From positions 4,470,501 through 4,534,500 of the forward strand of contig NZ_JAPEMI010000001.1 in the NCBI RefSeq assembly GCF_026342835.1: a stretch of 64,000 nucleotides of DNA, written 5' to 3'. The position numbers were made by a program, and so were the translations under genes. Below are positions 7,490 through 16,446 of this stretch, piece by piece (the stretch's first letter is position 1; every line of letters begins with the position of its first letter). The notes below the pieces were generated by a model. It ran no database searches, was not told where the DNA came from, and saw only the letters and a program-made list of their open reading frames with translations. Source of the DNA: Streptomyces sp. NBC_00154. GTDB taxonomy: Bacteria > Actinomycetota > Actinomycetes > Streptomycetales > Streptomycetaceae.

Positions 7490-8925
7490 CCCTTCCTGCG
7501 CTGTCCTCGGCGGCCGTGGCTGACACCGCGGCTGCCGTGGGCGTTGATCCCCTGACCTTGGTCGACATGCTGCGCGTCGCCAACTCCCCGCGCTTCGAGC
7601 GCTGGAAAGAGCAGGTGCGGCGGACCGGCGGCTGTGCCCAGCCCATCCATCTGAGCGGCCACTCCCAGACCGTTGACACGCGCACGGGCGAGTTCTTCGA
7701 GTACTCGACCAGCAGCGAACCGGGCGGGCGGCTGCGGATCGCCTGCGGCAACCGCCGTGCGTCGCGCTGCCCGTCGTGCGCCTGGACCTACGCGGGGGAC
7801 ACCTACCACCTGATCATGGCCGGACTGGTCGGCGGCAAGGGCATCCCCGACGCCGTGGCCGAGCGCCCCCGCGTCTTCGCCACCCTGACCGCCCCGTCCT
7901 TCGGCCCGGTCCACAACCGGCCCGACTCCGGCCATTGCCGCTGTGGCGCCGCCCACGCCGTGGACGATCCCGCCCTCGGTACCGCCATCCATCCGGAGCG
8001 CTACGACTACGCCGGGGCCGTGCTGTGGAACAACCACGCGGGAGCGCTGTGGCAGCGCTTCACCATCTACCTCCGCCGTGAGGTCGCTGCCCGCGCCGGA
8101 CTGACGCAGGCGGCCTGCAAGGAAGAGGCGCGGGTCTCGTTCGGGAAGGTCGCCGAGTTCCAAAAGCGCGGCGCGGTCCACTTCCACGCGGTCATCCGCA
8201 TCGACGGACCGGACGGGCCCGACACCCCGGCCCCGGCCTGGGCCACCGTCGAAGTCCTCGACGACGCGATCCGGGCCGCCGTAGCGCGCGCCACGGTTCC
8301 CGTCCCTTCTGCCGGCCGATTCCCCGCCCGGACCCTGCGCTGGGGAACACAGATCGACGTGCAGCCCATCGGTGCTCTTGAAGGCCAGACCGACGTCAGC
8401 GAACAGGCCGTGGGCGCCTACGTCGCCAAATACGCCACCAAGGCAGCAGAGACCACCGGCACCCTCGACCGCCGCATCGGGGAGCTCCGTGAACTCGACA
8501 TGCACCCCGGCCTGCCCGACCACACCCGGCGCCTGATCGAAGCCTGCTGGGACCTGGACGCCGACTACCCGGAACGACTGCTCGCCCACTGGTCCCACAT
8601 GCTCGGCTTCCGCGGCCATTTCTCCACCAAGACACCCCGCTACTCGACCACCCTCGGAGCCCTGCGCGGCGCACGGGCCGACTGGCGCGCCCAGCAAGAA
8701 CGCCGGGAGAAGGGCCTGCCCGACCTCGACCAGGACGACATGGCAGAGGGCTCGGGAGAGGACACGACGCTGGTCATCGCGCACTGGGAGTACGCCGGAC
8801 AGGGCCACACCCCCGGCGAATCCTGGCTCGCCGCCTCCATCGCCAACGAGATCAGGCAAAACCGCGAACTCGCCCGAGAGAACCGCACCGAACTGGAAGC
8901 CTTCGACACCGTGGGGGAGTGGTGA
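7486..8925 (+). CDS. repSA: Replication initiator protein, RepSA type
   Basis: A 479-residue rolling-circle-type initiator like RepSA of pSAM2-family actinobacterial integrative elements. Visible features are two cysteine clusters (C87 ... C95-P-S-C98 and C151-R-C153), a conserved FATLTAPS strand (131-138), a metal-binding HUH-like HFH (232-234), and a Y312-VAKY316 segment with the candidate nicking tyrosine. The GTG start overlaps the preceding stop. It would replicate the excised element before transfer. The symbol is used by family resemblance. Confidence 0.85.
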   Translation: MTLPALSSAAVADTAAAVGVDPLTLVDMLRVANSPRFERWKEQVRRTGGCAQPIHLSGHSQTVDTRTGEFFEYSTSSEPGGRLRIACGNRRASRCPSCAWTYAGDTYHLIMAGLVGGKGIPDAVAERPRVFATLTAPSFGPVHNRPDSGHCRCGAAHAVDDPALGTAIHPERYDYAGAVLWNNHAGALWQRFTIYLRREVAARAGLTQAACKEEARVSFGKVAEFQKRGAVHFHAVIRIDGPDGPDTPAPAWATVEVLDDAIRAAVARATVPVPSAGRFPARTLRWGTQIDVQPIGALEGQTDVSEQAVGAYVAKYATKAAETTGTLDRRIGELRELDMHPGLPDHTRRLIEACWDLDADYPERLLAHWSHMLGFRGHFSTKTPRYSTTLGALRGARADWRAQQERREKGLPDLDQDDMAEGSGEDTTLVIAHWEYAGQGHTPGESWLAASIANEIRQNRELARENRTELEAFDTVGEW

Positions 8926-8927
8926 CC

Positions 8928-9128
8928 ATGGAACGGCTGCTCACTGTTGGCCAGGTCGCCGAACTCCTCGGCACCACCGTCCGGTTCCCCCGGCGGCTCA
9001 TCGAGGAGCACCGGATCGAGTACGTCAAGATAGGCCGACACGTCCGCATCTCCGAACGCGCAGTCTCTGCCTTCATCGAGGCCAACACCGTTGTGCCTTC
9101 GGCGCGTCGGCTGAGGAGTGTGGCCTGA
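8928..9128 (+). CDS. xis: Excisionase (MerR/HTH_17 type)
   Basis: A 66-residue winged-helix protein: LLTVGQVAELLGTTVRFPRRLIEEHRIEYVKIG followed by HVRISERAVSAFI. It is typical of Xis proteins next to tyrosine integrases in Streptomyces elements and would direct excision. The ATG at 8928 is preceded by GGGGGAG (8913-8919) at suitable spacing; in-frame GTGs at 8919 and 8922 are alternatives. It begins just after rep and its stop overlaps the integrase start (TGATG). The usual Y/W after the recognition helix is replaced by FPRR, a minor deviation. Confidence 0.85.
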   Translation: MERLLTVGQVAELLGTTVRFPRRLIEEHRIEYVKIGRHVRISERAVSAFIEANTVVPSARRLRSVA

Positions 9129-10267
9129 TGGCGGGCAAGAAGCGGTCGTTCGGCCGTGTTCGCAAGCTGCCTTCAGGGCGCTACCAGGCTCGCTATCAGG
9201 GACTGGATGGCATCGATCGCCCAGCACCGCACACCTTCCGCACGAAGCGTGAAGCGGACGACTGGCTGGCCGAACGCCAAGCTGAGTTGCGTGCGGGGGA
9301 TTGGACCGACCCTGATGCCGCTTTGGTCGCCTTCGGCTCGTACGCCTCGACCTGGATCACAGAGCGGGGCATCAGTGCGTCGACCACTGACCTGTATCGG
9401 TCGCTCCTCCGGAACCACCTCGCGCCGACTTTCGACTGCGTCGCCCTCGCCGACATCACTCCCGCCATGGTCCGAGCCTGGCGTGTCGCTCGACTGGACG
9501 CGGGTGCCGGCGCTTCCTCGGTGGCCAAGTCGTACGCACTCTTGCGGGCCGTGCTCATGACCGCTGTGGAAGACCGACTCATCCGACGCAATCCCTGCCG
9601 CGTCAAGAGGGCGAGCGTTGCCCCTACCCCTGAGCGGCCCACAGCGACTGTTCAGGAGGTCTATGACCTTGCGGGGGCGATCCAGCCCCGCTACCGCGCC
9701 CTCGTCCTCCTGGCGGCCTTCACAGGGCTTCGCTGGGGCGAGCTGATCGGGCTGTCCCGCCGTGACATCGACCTCAACTCGGGAACCCTGCGGGTGCGCC
9801 GGAATGTGGCTGAACTTCACAGCGGCAAGCAGCTGGTGAAGGAGCCCAAGAGCACGGCAGGCAAGCGCACGGTCGCGATCCCAGCCGTGATCGTCAGCGA
9901 TCTGGCCACGCATCTCGCCGTGTTCGCCGAGCCGGGGCCGGACGGTCGGGTCTTCATCGGGGCCAAGAAGGCGACCCCTCGCCGGAACCATTTCGGCAAG
10001 CTGTGGCGCAAGGCGTGCGATCAGGTGGGGATCAAGGGCCTGCATTTTCATGATCTTCGCCATACCGGAAACACCCTCGCCGCCGCGACCGGTGCCAGCA
10101 CTCGTGAGTTGATGACCAGGATGGGCCACAGCACCGCGCGTGCCGCGTTGATCTACCAGCACGCCACGGCTGAACGGGAACGGCTGATCGGTCAGGCAGT
10201 GAGTGCGGTCGTCGAGCAGGCTCGGAAGCAAGATCCCAACCCGAACGGGCACGCAGCGGGCACATAG
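9128..10267 (+). CDS. int: Tyrosine recombinase / integrase of pSAM2-like element
   Basis: A 379-residue integrase with an N-terminal Arm-binding-like domain, a SAM-like core-binding domain (about 70-160), and a catalytic domain. The full catalytic set is present: R202 (TGLRWGE), H308-x-x-R311 (HFHDLRH), H334 (GHS) and nucleophile Y343. It ends about 70 bp from the 3' end of tRNA-Gly, the usual position for an integrase that uses a tRNA gene as attachment site. It is translationally coupled to xis. All catalytic residues being intact suggests the element can still recombine if a second att site exists. Confidence 0.92.
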   Translation: MAGKKRSFGRVRKLPSGRYQARYQGLDGIDRPAPHTFRTKREADDWLAERQAELRAGDWTDPDAALVAFGSYASTWITERGISASTTDLYRSLLRNHLAPTFDCVALADITPAMVRAWRVARLDAGAGASSVAKSYALLRAVLMTAVEDRLIRRNPCRVKRASVAPTPERPTATVQEVYDLAGAIQPRYRALVLLAAFTGLRWGELIGLSRRDIDLNSGTLRVRRNVAELHSGKQLVKEPKSTAGKRTVAIPAVIVSDLATHLAVFAEPGPDGRVFIGAKKATPRRNHFGKLWRKACDQVGIKGLHFHDLRHTGNTLAAATGASTRELMTRMGHSTARAALIYQHATAERERLIGQAVSAVVEQARKQDPNPNGHAAGT

Positions 10268-10291
10268 GTCGGAACGAAGATCGGAAATGCA

Positions 10292-10332
10292 TCAGGGCCA
10301 GGCTGGAGGATGAACCTCTGACCTGGCCCTGA
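10292..10332. terminator. Bidirectional hairpin between int and tRNA-Gly
   Basis: An 11-bp perfect stem (tcagggccagg / cctggccctga) with a 19-nt loop lies between the convergent integrase and tRNA-Gly genes. It can terminate both. Confidence 0.7.
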
Positions 10333-10338
10333 GTGGCA

Positions 10339-10412
10339 TGGAGCGGGCGACGGGAATCGAACCCGCGTAGCTAGTTTGGAAGACTAGGGCTCTACCATTG
10401 AGCTACGCCCGC
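10339..10412 (-). tRNA. tRNA-Gly (TCC)
   Basis: A complete cloverleaf on the reverse strand: acceptor GCGGGCG/CGCCCGC, D arm GCTC-AATGGTA-GAGC, anticodon stem CTAGT/ACTAG around loop CTTCCAA (anticodon TCC), T arm GCGGG-TTCGATT-CCCGT, discriminator T and an encoded CCA. Its 3' end faces the integrase, so it is the probable chromosomal attachment site and has remained intact. Confidence 0.95.
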
Positions 10413-10572
10413 AGGCGCCGCAGGTCCTCGGGACCGCGGCACGAGGAGCATCCTAGCGGGTCGCGGACGTTGTCCGCACACCTCATTGCGGCACCGGGTG
10501 CCGCAATCCACGCCGCCCCCGTAAAGCGGTCTGTGTACTGCCGGTCTGCATGTACCCTTCGTGTCGCACCGA

Positions 10573-10649
10573 CGGGGTGTGGCGCAGCTTGGTAGCGCGT
10601 CCGCTTTGGGAGCGGAAGGTCGTCGGTTCGAATCCGGCCACCCCGACCA
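10573..10649 (+). tRNA. tRNA-Pro (TGG)
   Basis: A complete cloverleaf: CGGGGTG/CACCCCG acceptor, anticodon stem TCCGC/GCGGA around TTTGGGA (anticodon TGG), GGTTCGAATCC T loop, and an encoded ACCA end. It is divergent from tRNA-Gly and lies just upstream of the trigger factor gene. Confidence 0.95.
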
Positions 10650-10799
10650 CATGCAAGATCGCATTGTGGGAGTCATCCCCCTTGCCGTTACTATGCAAAT
10701 TGCGTGCCCGTGTGTCTGATGTACCGGGCTCGATCCGCGGAGCCGCTGTCCGGTGGCCGAGCAGAACCCCAAGAAGTCAGCCACCAAGGAGACCGAACC

Positions 10800-12188
10800 G
10801 TGAAGAGCGCCGTGGAGACCCTGAACCCGACTCGGGTTCGGCTCAGCATCGAGGTGCCCTTCGAGGAGCTCAAGGACAGCCTCGACGCGGCGTACAAGAA
10901 GATCAACCAGCAGGTCACGGTGAAGGGCTTCCGTAAGGGCAAGATCCCCAACCGCGTCATCGACCAGCGGTTCGGCCGTGGTGCTGTGCTGGAGGAGGCC
11001 GTCAACGACGCCCTCCCGAAGTTCTACACCGAGGCTGTCAACGAGGGTGAGCTCAACGTTCTGGGCCAGCCCGAGGTCGACATCACCGAGCTGAAGGACG
11101 GCGAGCTGCTGGCCTTCACCGCCGAGGTCGACGTGCGTCCCGCGATCGAGATCCCGGACTACTCCGGCATCGAGGTCACCGTGGACGCCCTCGAGGTCAG
11201 CGACGAGGACGTCGAGAAGGCCGTGGAGCAGCTCCGTGGCCGCTTCGCCTCCACCAACCCGGTCGAGCGCGCCGCCGCAGAGGGCGACGTCGTCACGATC
11301 GACCTGCAGGCCAAGGTCGACGGCGAGGTCCTGGAGGACGGCGTGGCCGAGGGTGTCTCGTACACCATCGGTTCCGGCGAGCTCCTCGACGGCATCGACG
11401 CGGCCGTCACCGGCCTGGAGGCGGGTGGCGAGGCCACCTTCACCTCCGAGCTGAAGGGGGGCTCGGCCGAGGGCAAGGAGGCCGAGGTCACCGTCAAGGT
11501 CACCGCCGTCGCCGCCCGTGAGCTCCCCGAGCTGGACGACGAGTTCGCCCAGATGGCGAGCGAGTTCGACACCCTCGACGAGCTGAAGGCGGACAGCCGC
11601 AAGCGCCTCGAGAACACCAAGCAGTACGACCAGGCCACCCAGGCCCAGGAGCGCGTCCTCGACGAGCTGCTGAAGCTGGCCGAGGTCCCGATCCCCGAGA
11701 AGCTGCTCGCGGACGAGGTCCAGACCCGCAAGCACAACCTCGAGCACCACCAGCTCGGCCAGATGGGTCTGACCCTCGAGAAGTACCTGGAGATCCAGGG
11801 CAAGACGCTCGAGGAGTTCGAGGCCGAGACCTCCGAGCAGGCGATCAAGGGCATCAAGACCCAGTTCATCCTGGACGAGCTCGTCAACAAGGAGAAGCTG
11901 AACGTCAACCAGGAGGAGCTCACCGAGCACCTCATGCGGCGCGCTGCTTCCTCCGGCATGAGCCCCGACCAGTTCGCCCAGGCCGTCGTCGAGGGCGGCC
12001 AGGTGCCGATGCTCGTCGGCGAGGTCGCCCGCGGCAAGGCGCTCGCCGTGGTCGTCGAGGCCGCCAAGGTCGTCGACACCAACGGTGAGCTCGTCGAGCT
12101 CGAGGACGACGAGGAAGAGGCCATCGAGACGGTCGAGGCCGCCGAGGGTCACACCGAGGCCGCCGCCGAGGAGAAGACCGAGGCCTGA
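10800..12188 (+). CDS. tig: Trigger factor (ribosome-associated chaperone/prolyl isomerase)
   Basis: A 462-residue protein, normal for the family. The N-terminal ribosome-binding domain contains the signature GFRKGKIP loop that docks on ribosomal protein L23. A central FKBP-type peptidyl-prolyl isomerase domain follows (about 160-245, EGDVVTIDL ... GSGELLDGIDAAV), then a helical C-terminal chaperone domain and an acidic tail. It folds nascent chains at the exit tunnel. The GTG at 10800 is preceded by AAGGAGA. The tig-clpP1-clpP2-clpX order is conserved in Streptomyces and many other bacteria. Confidence 0.97.
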   Translation: MKSAVETLNPTRVRLSIEVPFEELKDSLDAAYKKINQQVTVKGFRKGKIPNRVIDQRFGRGAVLEEAVNDALPKFYTEAVNEGELNVLGQPEVDITELKDGELLAFTAEVDVRPAIEIPDYSGIEVTVDALEVSDEDVEKAVEQLRGRFASTNPVERAAAEGDVVTIDLQAKVDGEVLEDGVAEGVSYTIGSGELLDGIDAAVTGLEAGGEATFTSELKGGSAEGKEAEVTVKVTAVAARELPELDDEFAQMASEFDTLDELKADSRKRLENTKQYDQATQAQERVLDELLKLAEVPIPEKLLADEVQTRKHNLEHHQLGQMGLTLEKYLEIQGKTLEEFEAETSEQAIKGIKTQFILDELVNKEKLNVNQEELTEHLMRRAASSGMSPDQFAQAVVEGGQVPMLVGEVARGKALAVVVEAAKVVDTNGELVELEDDEEEAIETVEAAEGHTEAAAEEKTEA

Positions 12189-12206
12189 GCCTCGCGCTGA
12201 ACCCGT

Positions 12207-12245
12207 ACGACGGGCTCCGGACGCTCAGCGTCCGGAGCCCGTCGT
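12207..12245. terminator. Rho-independent-type terminator after tig
   Basis: A 19-bp perfect stem (acgacgggctccggacgct and its complement) with almost no loop, ending 19 bp after the tig stop. Confidence 0.85.
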
Positions 12246-12290
12246 CGTATCGGTGGCCGACCCCCACAACCCTTGTGCGCACTGCTCAGC

Positions 12291-12307
12291 TTGCGCTCCC
12301 AGCGAAC
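12291..12307 (-). promoter_or_regulatory. Candidate ClgR operator upstream of clpP1
   Basis: On the reverse strand this reads GTTCGC-TGGGA-GCGCAA. It matches the GTTCGC-N5-GCG motif I recall for ClgR, the activator of clp protease genes in Streptomyces and corynebacteria. It lies about 135 bp before the clpP1 start, in the region expected to hold the promoter. Confidence 0.7.
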
Positions 12308-12440
12308 AGTTGCGGAAGCGGGATGGCGTTGTCCTACCTGCGCGTTAGGGTCCATGAATAGGAAGGGTGGGGGAGTCCCCGCCCGCCCGGTACGAAGACG
12401 CTGAGACGGCCGGAGCCGTCAGAGACGAGCAGGTGGATAC

Positions 12441-13058
12441 GTGACGAATCTGATGCCTTACGCCGCCGGAGAGCCGTCCCTCGGTGGTGGCCTCGGCGAC
12501 CAGGTCTACAGCCGACTGCTCGGCGAGCGCATCATCTTCCTCGGTCAGCAGGTCGACGATGACATCGCCAACAAGATCACGGCGCAGCTGCTTCTCCTTG
12601 CCGCGGAGCCGGACAAGGACATCTACCTCTACATCAACAGCCCCGGTGGCTCGGTGACGGCCGGCATGGCGGTCTACGACACCATGCAGTACATCCCGAA
12701 CGACGTGGTCACCATCGGTATGGGCATGGCGGCCTCGATGGGCCAGTTCCTGCTGACCGGCGGCACCGCGGGCAAGCGCTTCGCGCTCCCGAACACCGAC
12801 ATCCTCATGCACCAGGGTTCGGCCGGCATCGGCGGTACCGCGTCGGACATCAAGATCCAGGCGCAGTACCTGCTCCGCACGAAGCAGCGGATGGCGGAGA
12901 TCACCGCCCGCCACTCCGGCCAGACCGTGGAGACGATCATTCGCGACGGTGACCGCGACCGCTGGTACACCGCGGAGGAGGCCAAGGAGTACGGCCTCAT
13001 CGACGAGATCATCACGATCGCCTCGGGCGTTCCGGGCGGCGGCGGCACCGGGGCCTGA
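12441..13058 (+). CDS. clpP1: ATP-dependent Clp protease proteolytic subunit ClpP1
   Basis: A 205-residue serine peptidase subunit that forms the barrel-shaped protease with ClpP2 and an ATPase partner such as ClpX. The catalytic Ser99 lies in GMAASMGQ and His124 in ILMHQG; the Asp is in DRDRW near 171-173. The YINSPGGSVTAG oxyanion/handle segment is intact. The GTG at 12441 is preceded by AGGTGG. It is first in the clpP1-clpP2 operon and is probably activated through the upstream ClgR-like site. Confidence 0.96.
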   Translation: MTNLMPYAAGEPSLGGGLGDQVYSRLLGERIIFLGQQVDDDIANKITAQLLLLAAEPDKDIYLYINSPGGSVTAGMAVYDTMQYIPNDVVTIGMGMAASMGQFLLTGGTAGKRFALPNTDILMHQGSAGIGGTASDIKIQAQYLLRTKQRMAEITARHSGQTVETIIRDGDRDRWYTAEEAKEYGLIDEIITIASGVPGGGGTGA

Positions 13059-13105
13059 GCCCTGTCCGCCCAGCCCGCAGCCCCAGCCCCCAGAACGCCA
13101 CCAGG

Positions 13106-13789
13106 ATGGTGAACACCCACATGAACAACTTCCCCGGCGCCTCCGCGAGCGGTCTCTACACCGGCCCGCAGGTGGACAACCGCTACATCGTGCCTCGCTT
13201 CGTGGAGCGCACCTCGCAGGGTGTGCGTGAGTACGACCCGTACGCGAAGCTCTTCGAGGAGCGCGTGATCTTCCTCGGCGTCCAAATCGACGACGCCTCC
13301 GCCAACGACGTCATGGCGCAGCTGCTGTGCCTGGAGTCGATGGACCCGGACCGCGACATCTCGATCTACATCAACAGCCCCGGCGGCTCGTTCACCGCGC
13401 TCACCGCGATCTACGACACGATGCAGTTCGTGAAGCCGGACATCCAGACGGTCTGCATGGGCCAGGCGGCCTCCGCCGCGGCCGTGCTGCTCGCCGCCGG
13501 TACGCCCGGCAAGCGCATGGCACTGCCCAACGCCCGTGTGCTGATCCACCAGCCGTCCTCGCAGACGGGCCGTGAGCAGCTCTCCGACCTGGAGATCGCG
13601 GCCAACGAGATCCTGCGGATGCGTACCCAGCTGGAGGAGATGCTGGCCAAGCACTCCACCACGCCGCTGGAGAAGATCCGCGACGACATCGAGCGCGACA
13701 AGATCCTGACCGCCGAGGACGCCCTCGCCTACGGTCTCGTCGACCAGATCGTCTCCACCCGCAAGAGCGCGGCCGGAGCGATGGCCTGA
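13106..13789 (+). CDS. clpP2: ATP-dependent Clp protease proteolytic subunit ClpP2
   Basis: The second, longer ClpP paralogue (227 aa), with Ser123 in GQAASAAA and His148 in VLIHQP. The gap to clpP1 is 47 bp, with no hairpin, so the two are co-transcribed and form a mixed tetradecamer. The ATG at 13106 is used here; an in-frame ATG at 13121 (MNNFPG) is equally possible because neither has a strong ribosome-binding site. The N-terminal ~15 residues are probably a removable propeptide, as in other actinobacterial ClpP2. Confidence 0.95.
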   Translation: MVNTHMNNFPGASASGLYTGPQVDNRYIVPRFVERTSQGVREYDPYAKLFEERVIFLGVQIDDASANDVMAQLLCLESMDPDRDISIYINSPGGSFTALTAIYDTMQFVKPDIQTVCMGQAASAAAVLLAAGTPGKRMALPNARVLIHQPSSQTGREQLSDLEIAANEILRMRTQLEEMLAKHSTTPLEKIRDDIERDKILTAEDALAYGLVDQIVSTRKSAAGAMA

Positions 13790-13801
13790 CGTCGGTCTTT
13801 A

Positions 13802-13855
13802 CCCCTTGGCACGGTCGGTTCACACGGTCGTGACCGCGTGAACCGTGCCAAGGGG
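13802..13855. terminator. Hairpin between clpP2 and clpX
   Basis: Arms ccccttggcacgg (13802-13814) and ccgtgccaagggg (13843-13855) form a 13-bp perfect outer stem, with a further inverted repeat (gttcac/gtgaac) inside. It separates clpP2 from clpX, which suggests clpX has its own promoter. Confidence 0.7.
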
Positions 13856-13946
13856 GGCCCGAACGGGGGGCCAGGCAAGGTACCGTCGGATAGAGGCACC
13901 AGGAGCCGCTGCACCAAGCTGCTCCCAGGCGAAGGGGAAGCACCTC

Positions 13947-15245
<1,299 letters not shown>

Positions 15246-15266
15246 CGGCAGCGATACCAACGTGAA

Positions 15267-15304
15267 GGGGCGCCCGGCCAGGTGACTGGCCGGGCGCCCC
15301 TTTT
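15267..15304. terminator. Bidirectional terminator between clpX and the Pro/Gly-rich membrane protein
   Basis: A 15-bp stem (ggggcgcccggccag / ctggccgggcgcccc type) with a short loop, followed by TTTT on the plus strand, between convergent genes. Confidence 0.9.
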
Positions 15305-15321
15305 CAGTGCCGCGCGAAGTG

Positions 15322-16305
15322 TTACTTGACCTCGACGCGGACGTCGTTGCGGAGCTTGGCCGCGTTGTTGGCGGCGCTCTCCACCGACATGCTCTTACCG
15401 GTCATCATTGCGGCCATGTCCATGTCGATGACCACGGCGACGGTGCTGTGGTCGCCCCAGATGCAGATGGGCATGGACGTCGGCTTGGCCGATCCGCTCT
15501 CGCCCGAGATCTTGGTTTCCTGGCACTTCAGGATGCCGTTCTCGAACCCGGCCGGGGTGTAGGTCTTCGGACTGCCCACCAGTTCGCCGCTGGACTCCTT
15601 GTCCTTGGCGGCTTCGGTCTTCATCTTGCCGAACATGGCGTCGACGACAGCGGCGGGATCCTCGATCTCGCCGTACACACCGCTGAACGACAGCAGCTTC
15701 TGGGCGGCCGCGTCCCCGGAGGCGTAACTGCCCGCAGCACTCTTGGGGTTGGCCACCCCGTACTGCTCGAACTCCTTGAGGTCGTCGTCCGTCATCTTGT
15801 CTTCGGTGCTGGTCGGCGCCTTCTTGTACGTGCCTCCGAGCACCGTCGCCGGCGTCGTCAGCTTGTACGTCTTGCCGTCGTCCGCGACCGACGTGCTGCT
15901 GCCCCCGCCCGACGTCAGGAAGTACGCCCCGCCCGCGATGACCGCGAGCGCGACCACGACGACGCCGATGATCAGGCCGGTCTTCTTCTTCGGCGCGGCC
16001 GGCGGCATCGGGACCTGGCCGCCGTAGGGGGCCTGGCCGTACGGGGCCTGGGGCTGCTGACCGTACGGGCCCGGCTGCTGGGCCTGCGGGTAGCCGTAGC
16101 CCGGCTGGGGCTGCTGAGGAACACCCTGGGGGGCCTGCTGCGGGTACCCGTACCCCGGCTGGCCGCCCTGCGGCGGCTGACCGCCGTACGGGCCCGGCTG
16201 CTGGCCGTACGGGCCGGGCTGACCCTGCGGCGGCTGGCTGCCGTACGGTCCGGGCTGGCCCTGCGGCGGCTGGCCCCCGTACGGGCCCGGCTGGTTGTGG
16301 CTCAT
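15322..16305 (-). CDS. Membrane protein with PGPYG-rich cytoplasmic N-terminus, function unknown
   Basis: A 327-residue protein in three parts. Residues 1-105 are low-complexity, built of repeated (G)QPGPYG, GQPPQG and GYGYPQ units. One transmembrane helix (about 110-132) follows a KKK stop signal. An extracytoplasmic domain of about 190 residues has two Cys (CQETK and ICIWGD) that could form a disulfide. The ATG at 16305 follows GGAGGGG on the coding strand. Proteins of this layout are frequent in Streptomyces as sensors or substrate-binding envelope proteins, but I cannot assign a role. It is divergent from valS. Confidence 0.8.
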   Translation of the reverse strand: MSHNQPGPYGGQPPQGQPGPYGSQPPQGQPGPYGQQPGPYGGQPPQGGQPGYGYPQQAPQGVPQQPQPGYGYPQAQQPGPYGQQPQAPYGQAPYGGQVPMPPAAPKKKTGLIIGVVVVALAVIAGGAYFLTSGGGSSTSVADDGKTYKLTTPATVLGGTYKKAPTSTEDKMTDDDLKEFEQYGVANPKSAAGSYASGDAAAQKLLSFSGVYGEIEDPAAVVDAMFGKMKTEAAKDKESSGELVGSPKTYTPAGFENGILKCQETKISGESGSAKPTSMPICIWGDHSTVAVVIDMDMAAMMTGKSMSVESAANNAAKLRNDVRVEVK

Positions 16306-16430
16306 CTGTGCTGTCCCCTCCGGAATGCTTATGCGTTCCGAACATCCTGTCGGAAGCCCCACTGGCATGGGGCGACGGGAGCCACACCGTTACTCAACAA
16401 ACCGGTTTCAGTGCACGACTGTGACGGCCC

Positions 16431-16446
16431 TAAACTGTCCCCCGTG
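16431..16446 (+). promoter_or_regulatory. valS -10 element placed for a leaderless transcript
   Basis: TAAACT (16431-16436) is followed after 7 nt by the GTG start codon, so transcription would begin at or next to the start codon. No ribosome-binding site is present. No good -35 is seen. Confidence 0.6.

Noticed and set aside
1..9000. A second copy of the tRNA-Gly 3' end (left attachment site)
   Set aside because: I looked by eye for gggaatcgaac-type matches on both strands and saw none. Only a computed search could settle it; it may lie upstream of the window.
16306..16443. T-box or other riboswitch before valS
   Set aside because: Only 138 bp separate the divergent genes, and the -10 is directly at the start codon, leaving no leader for a T-box.
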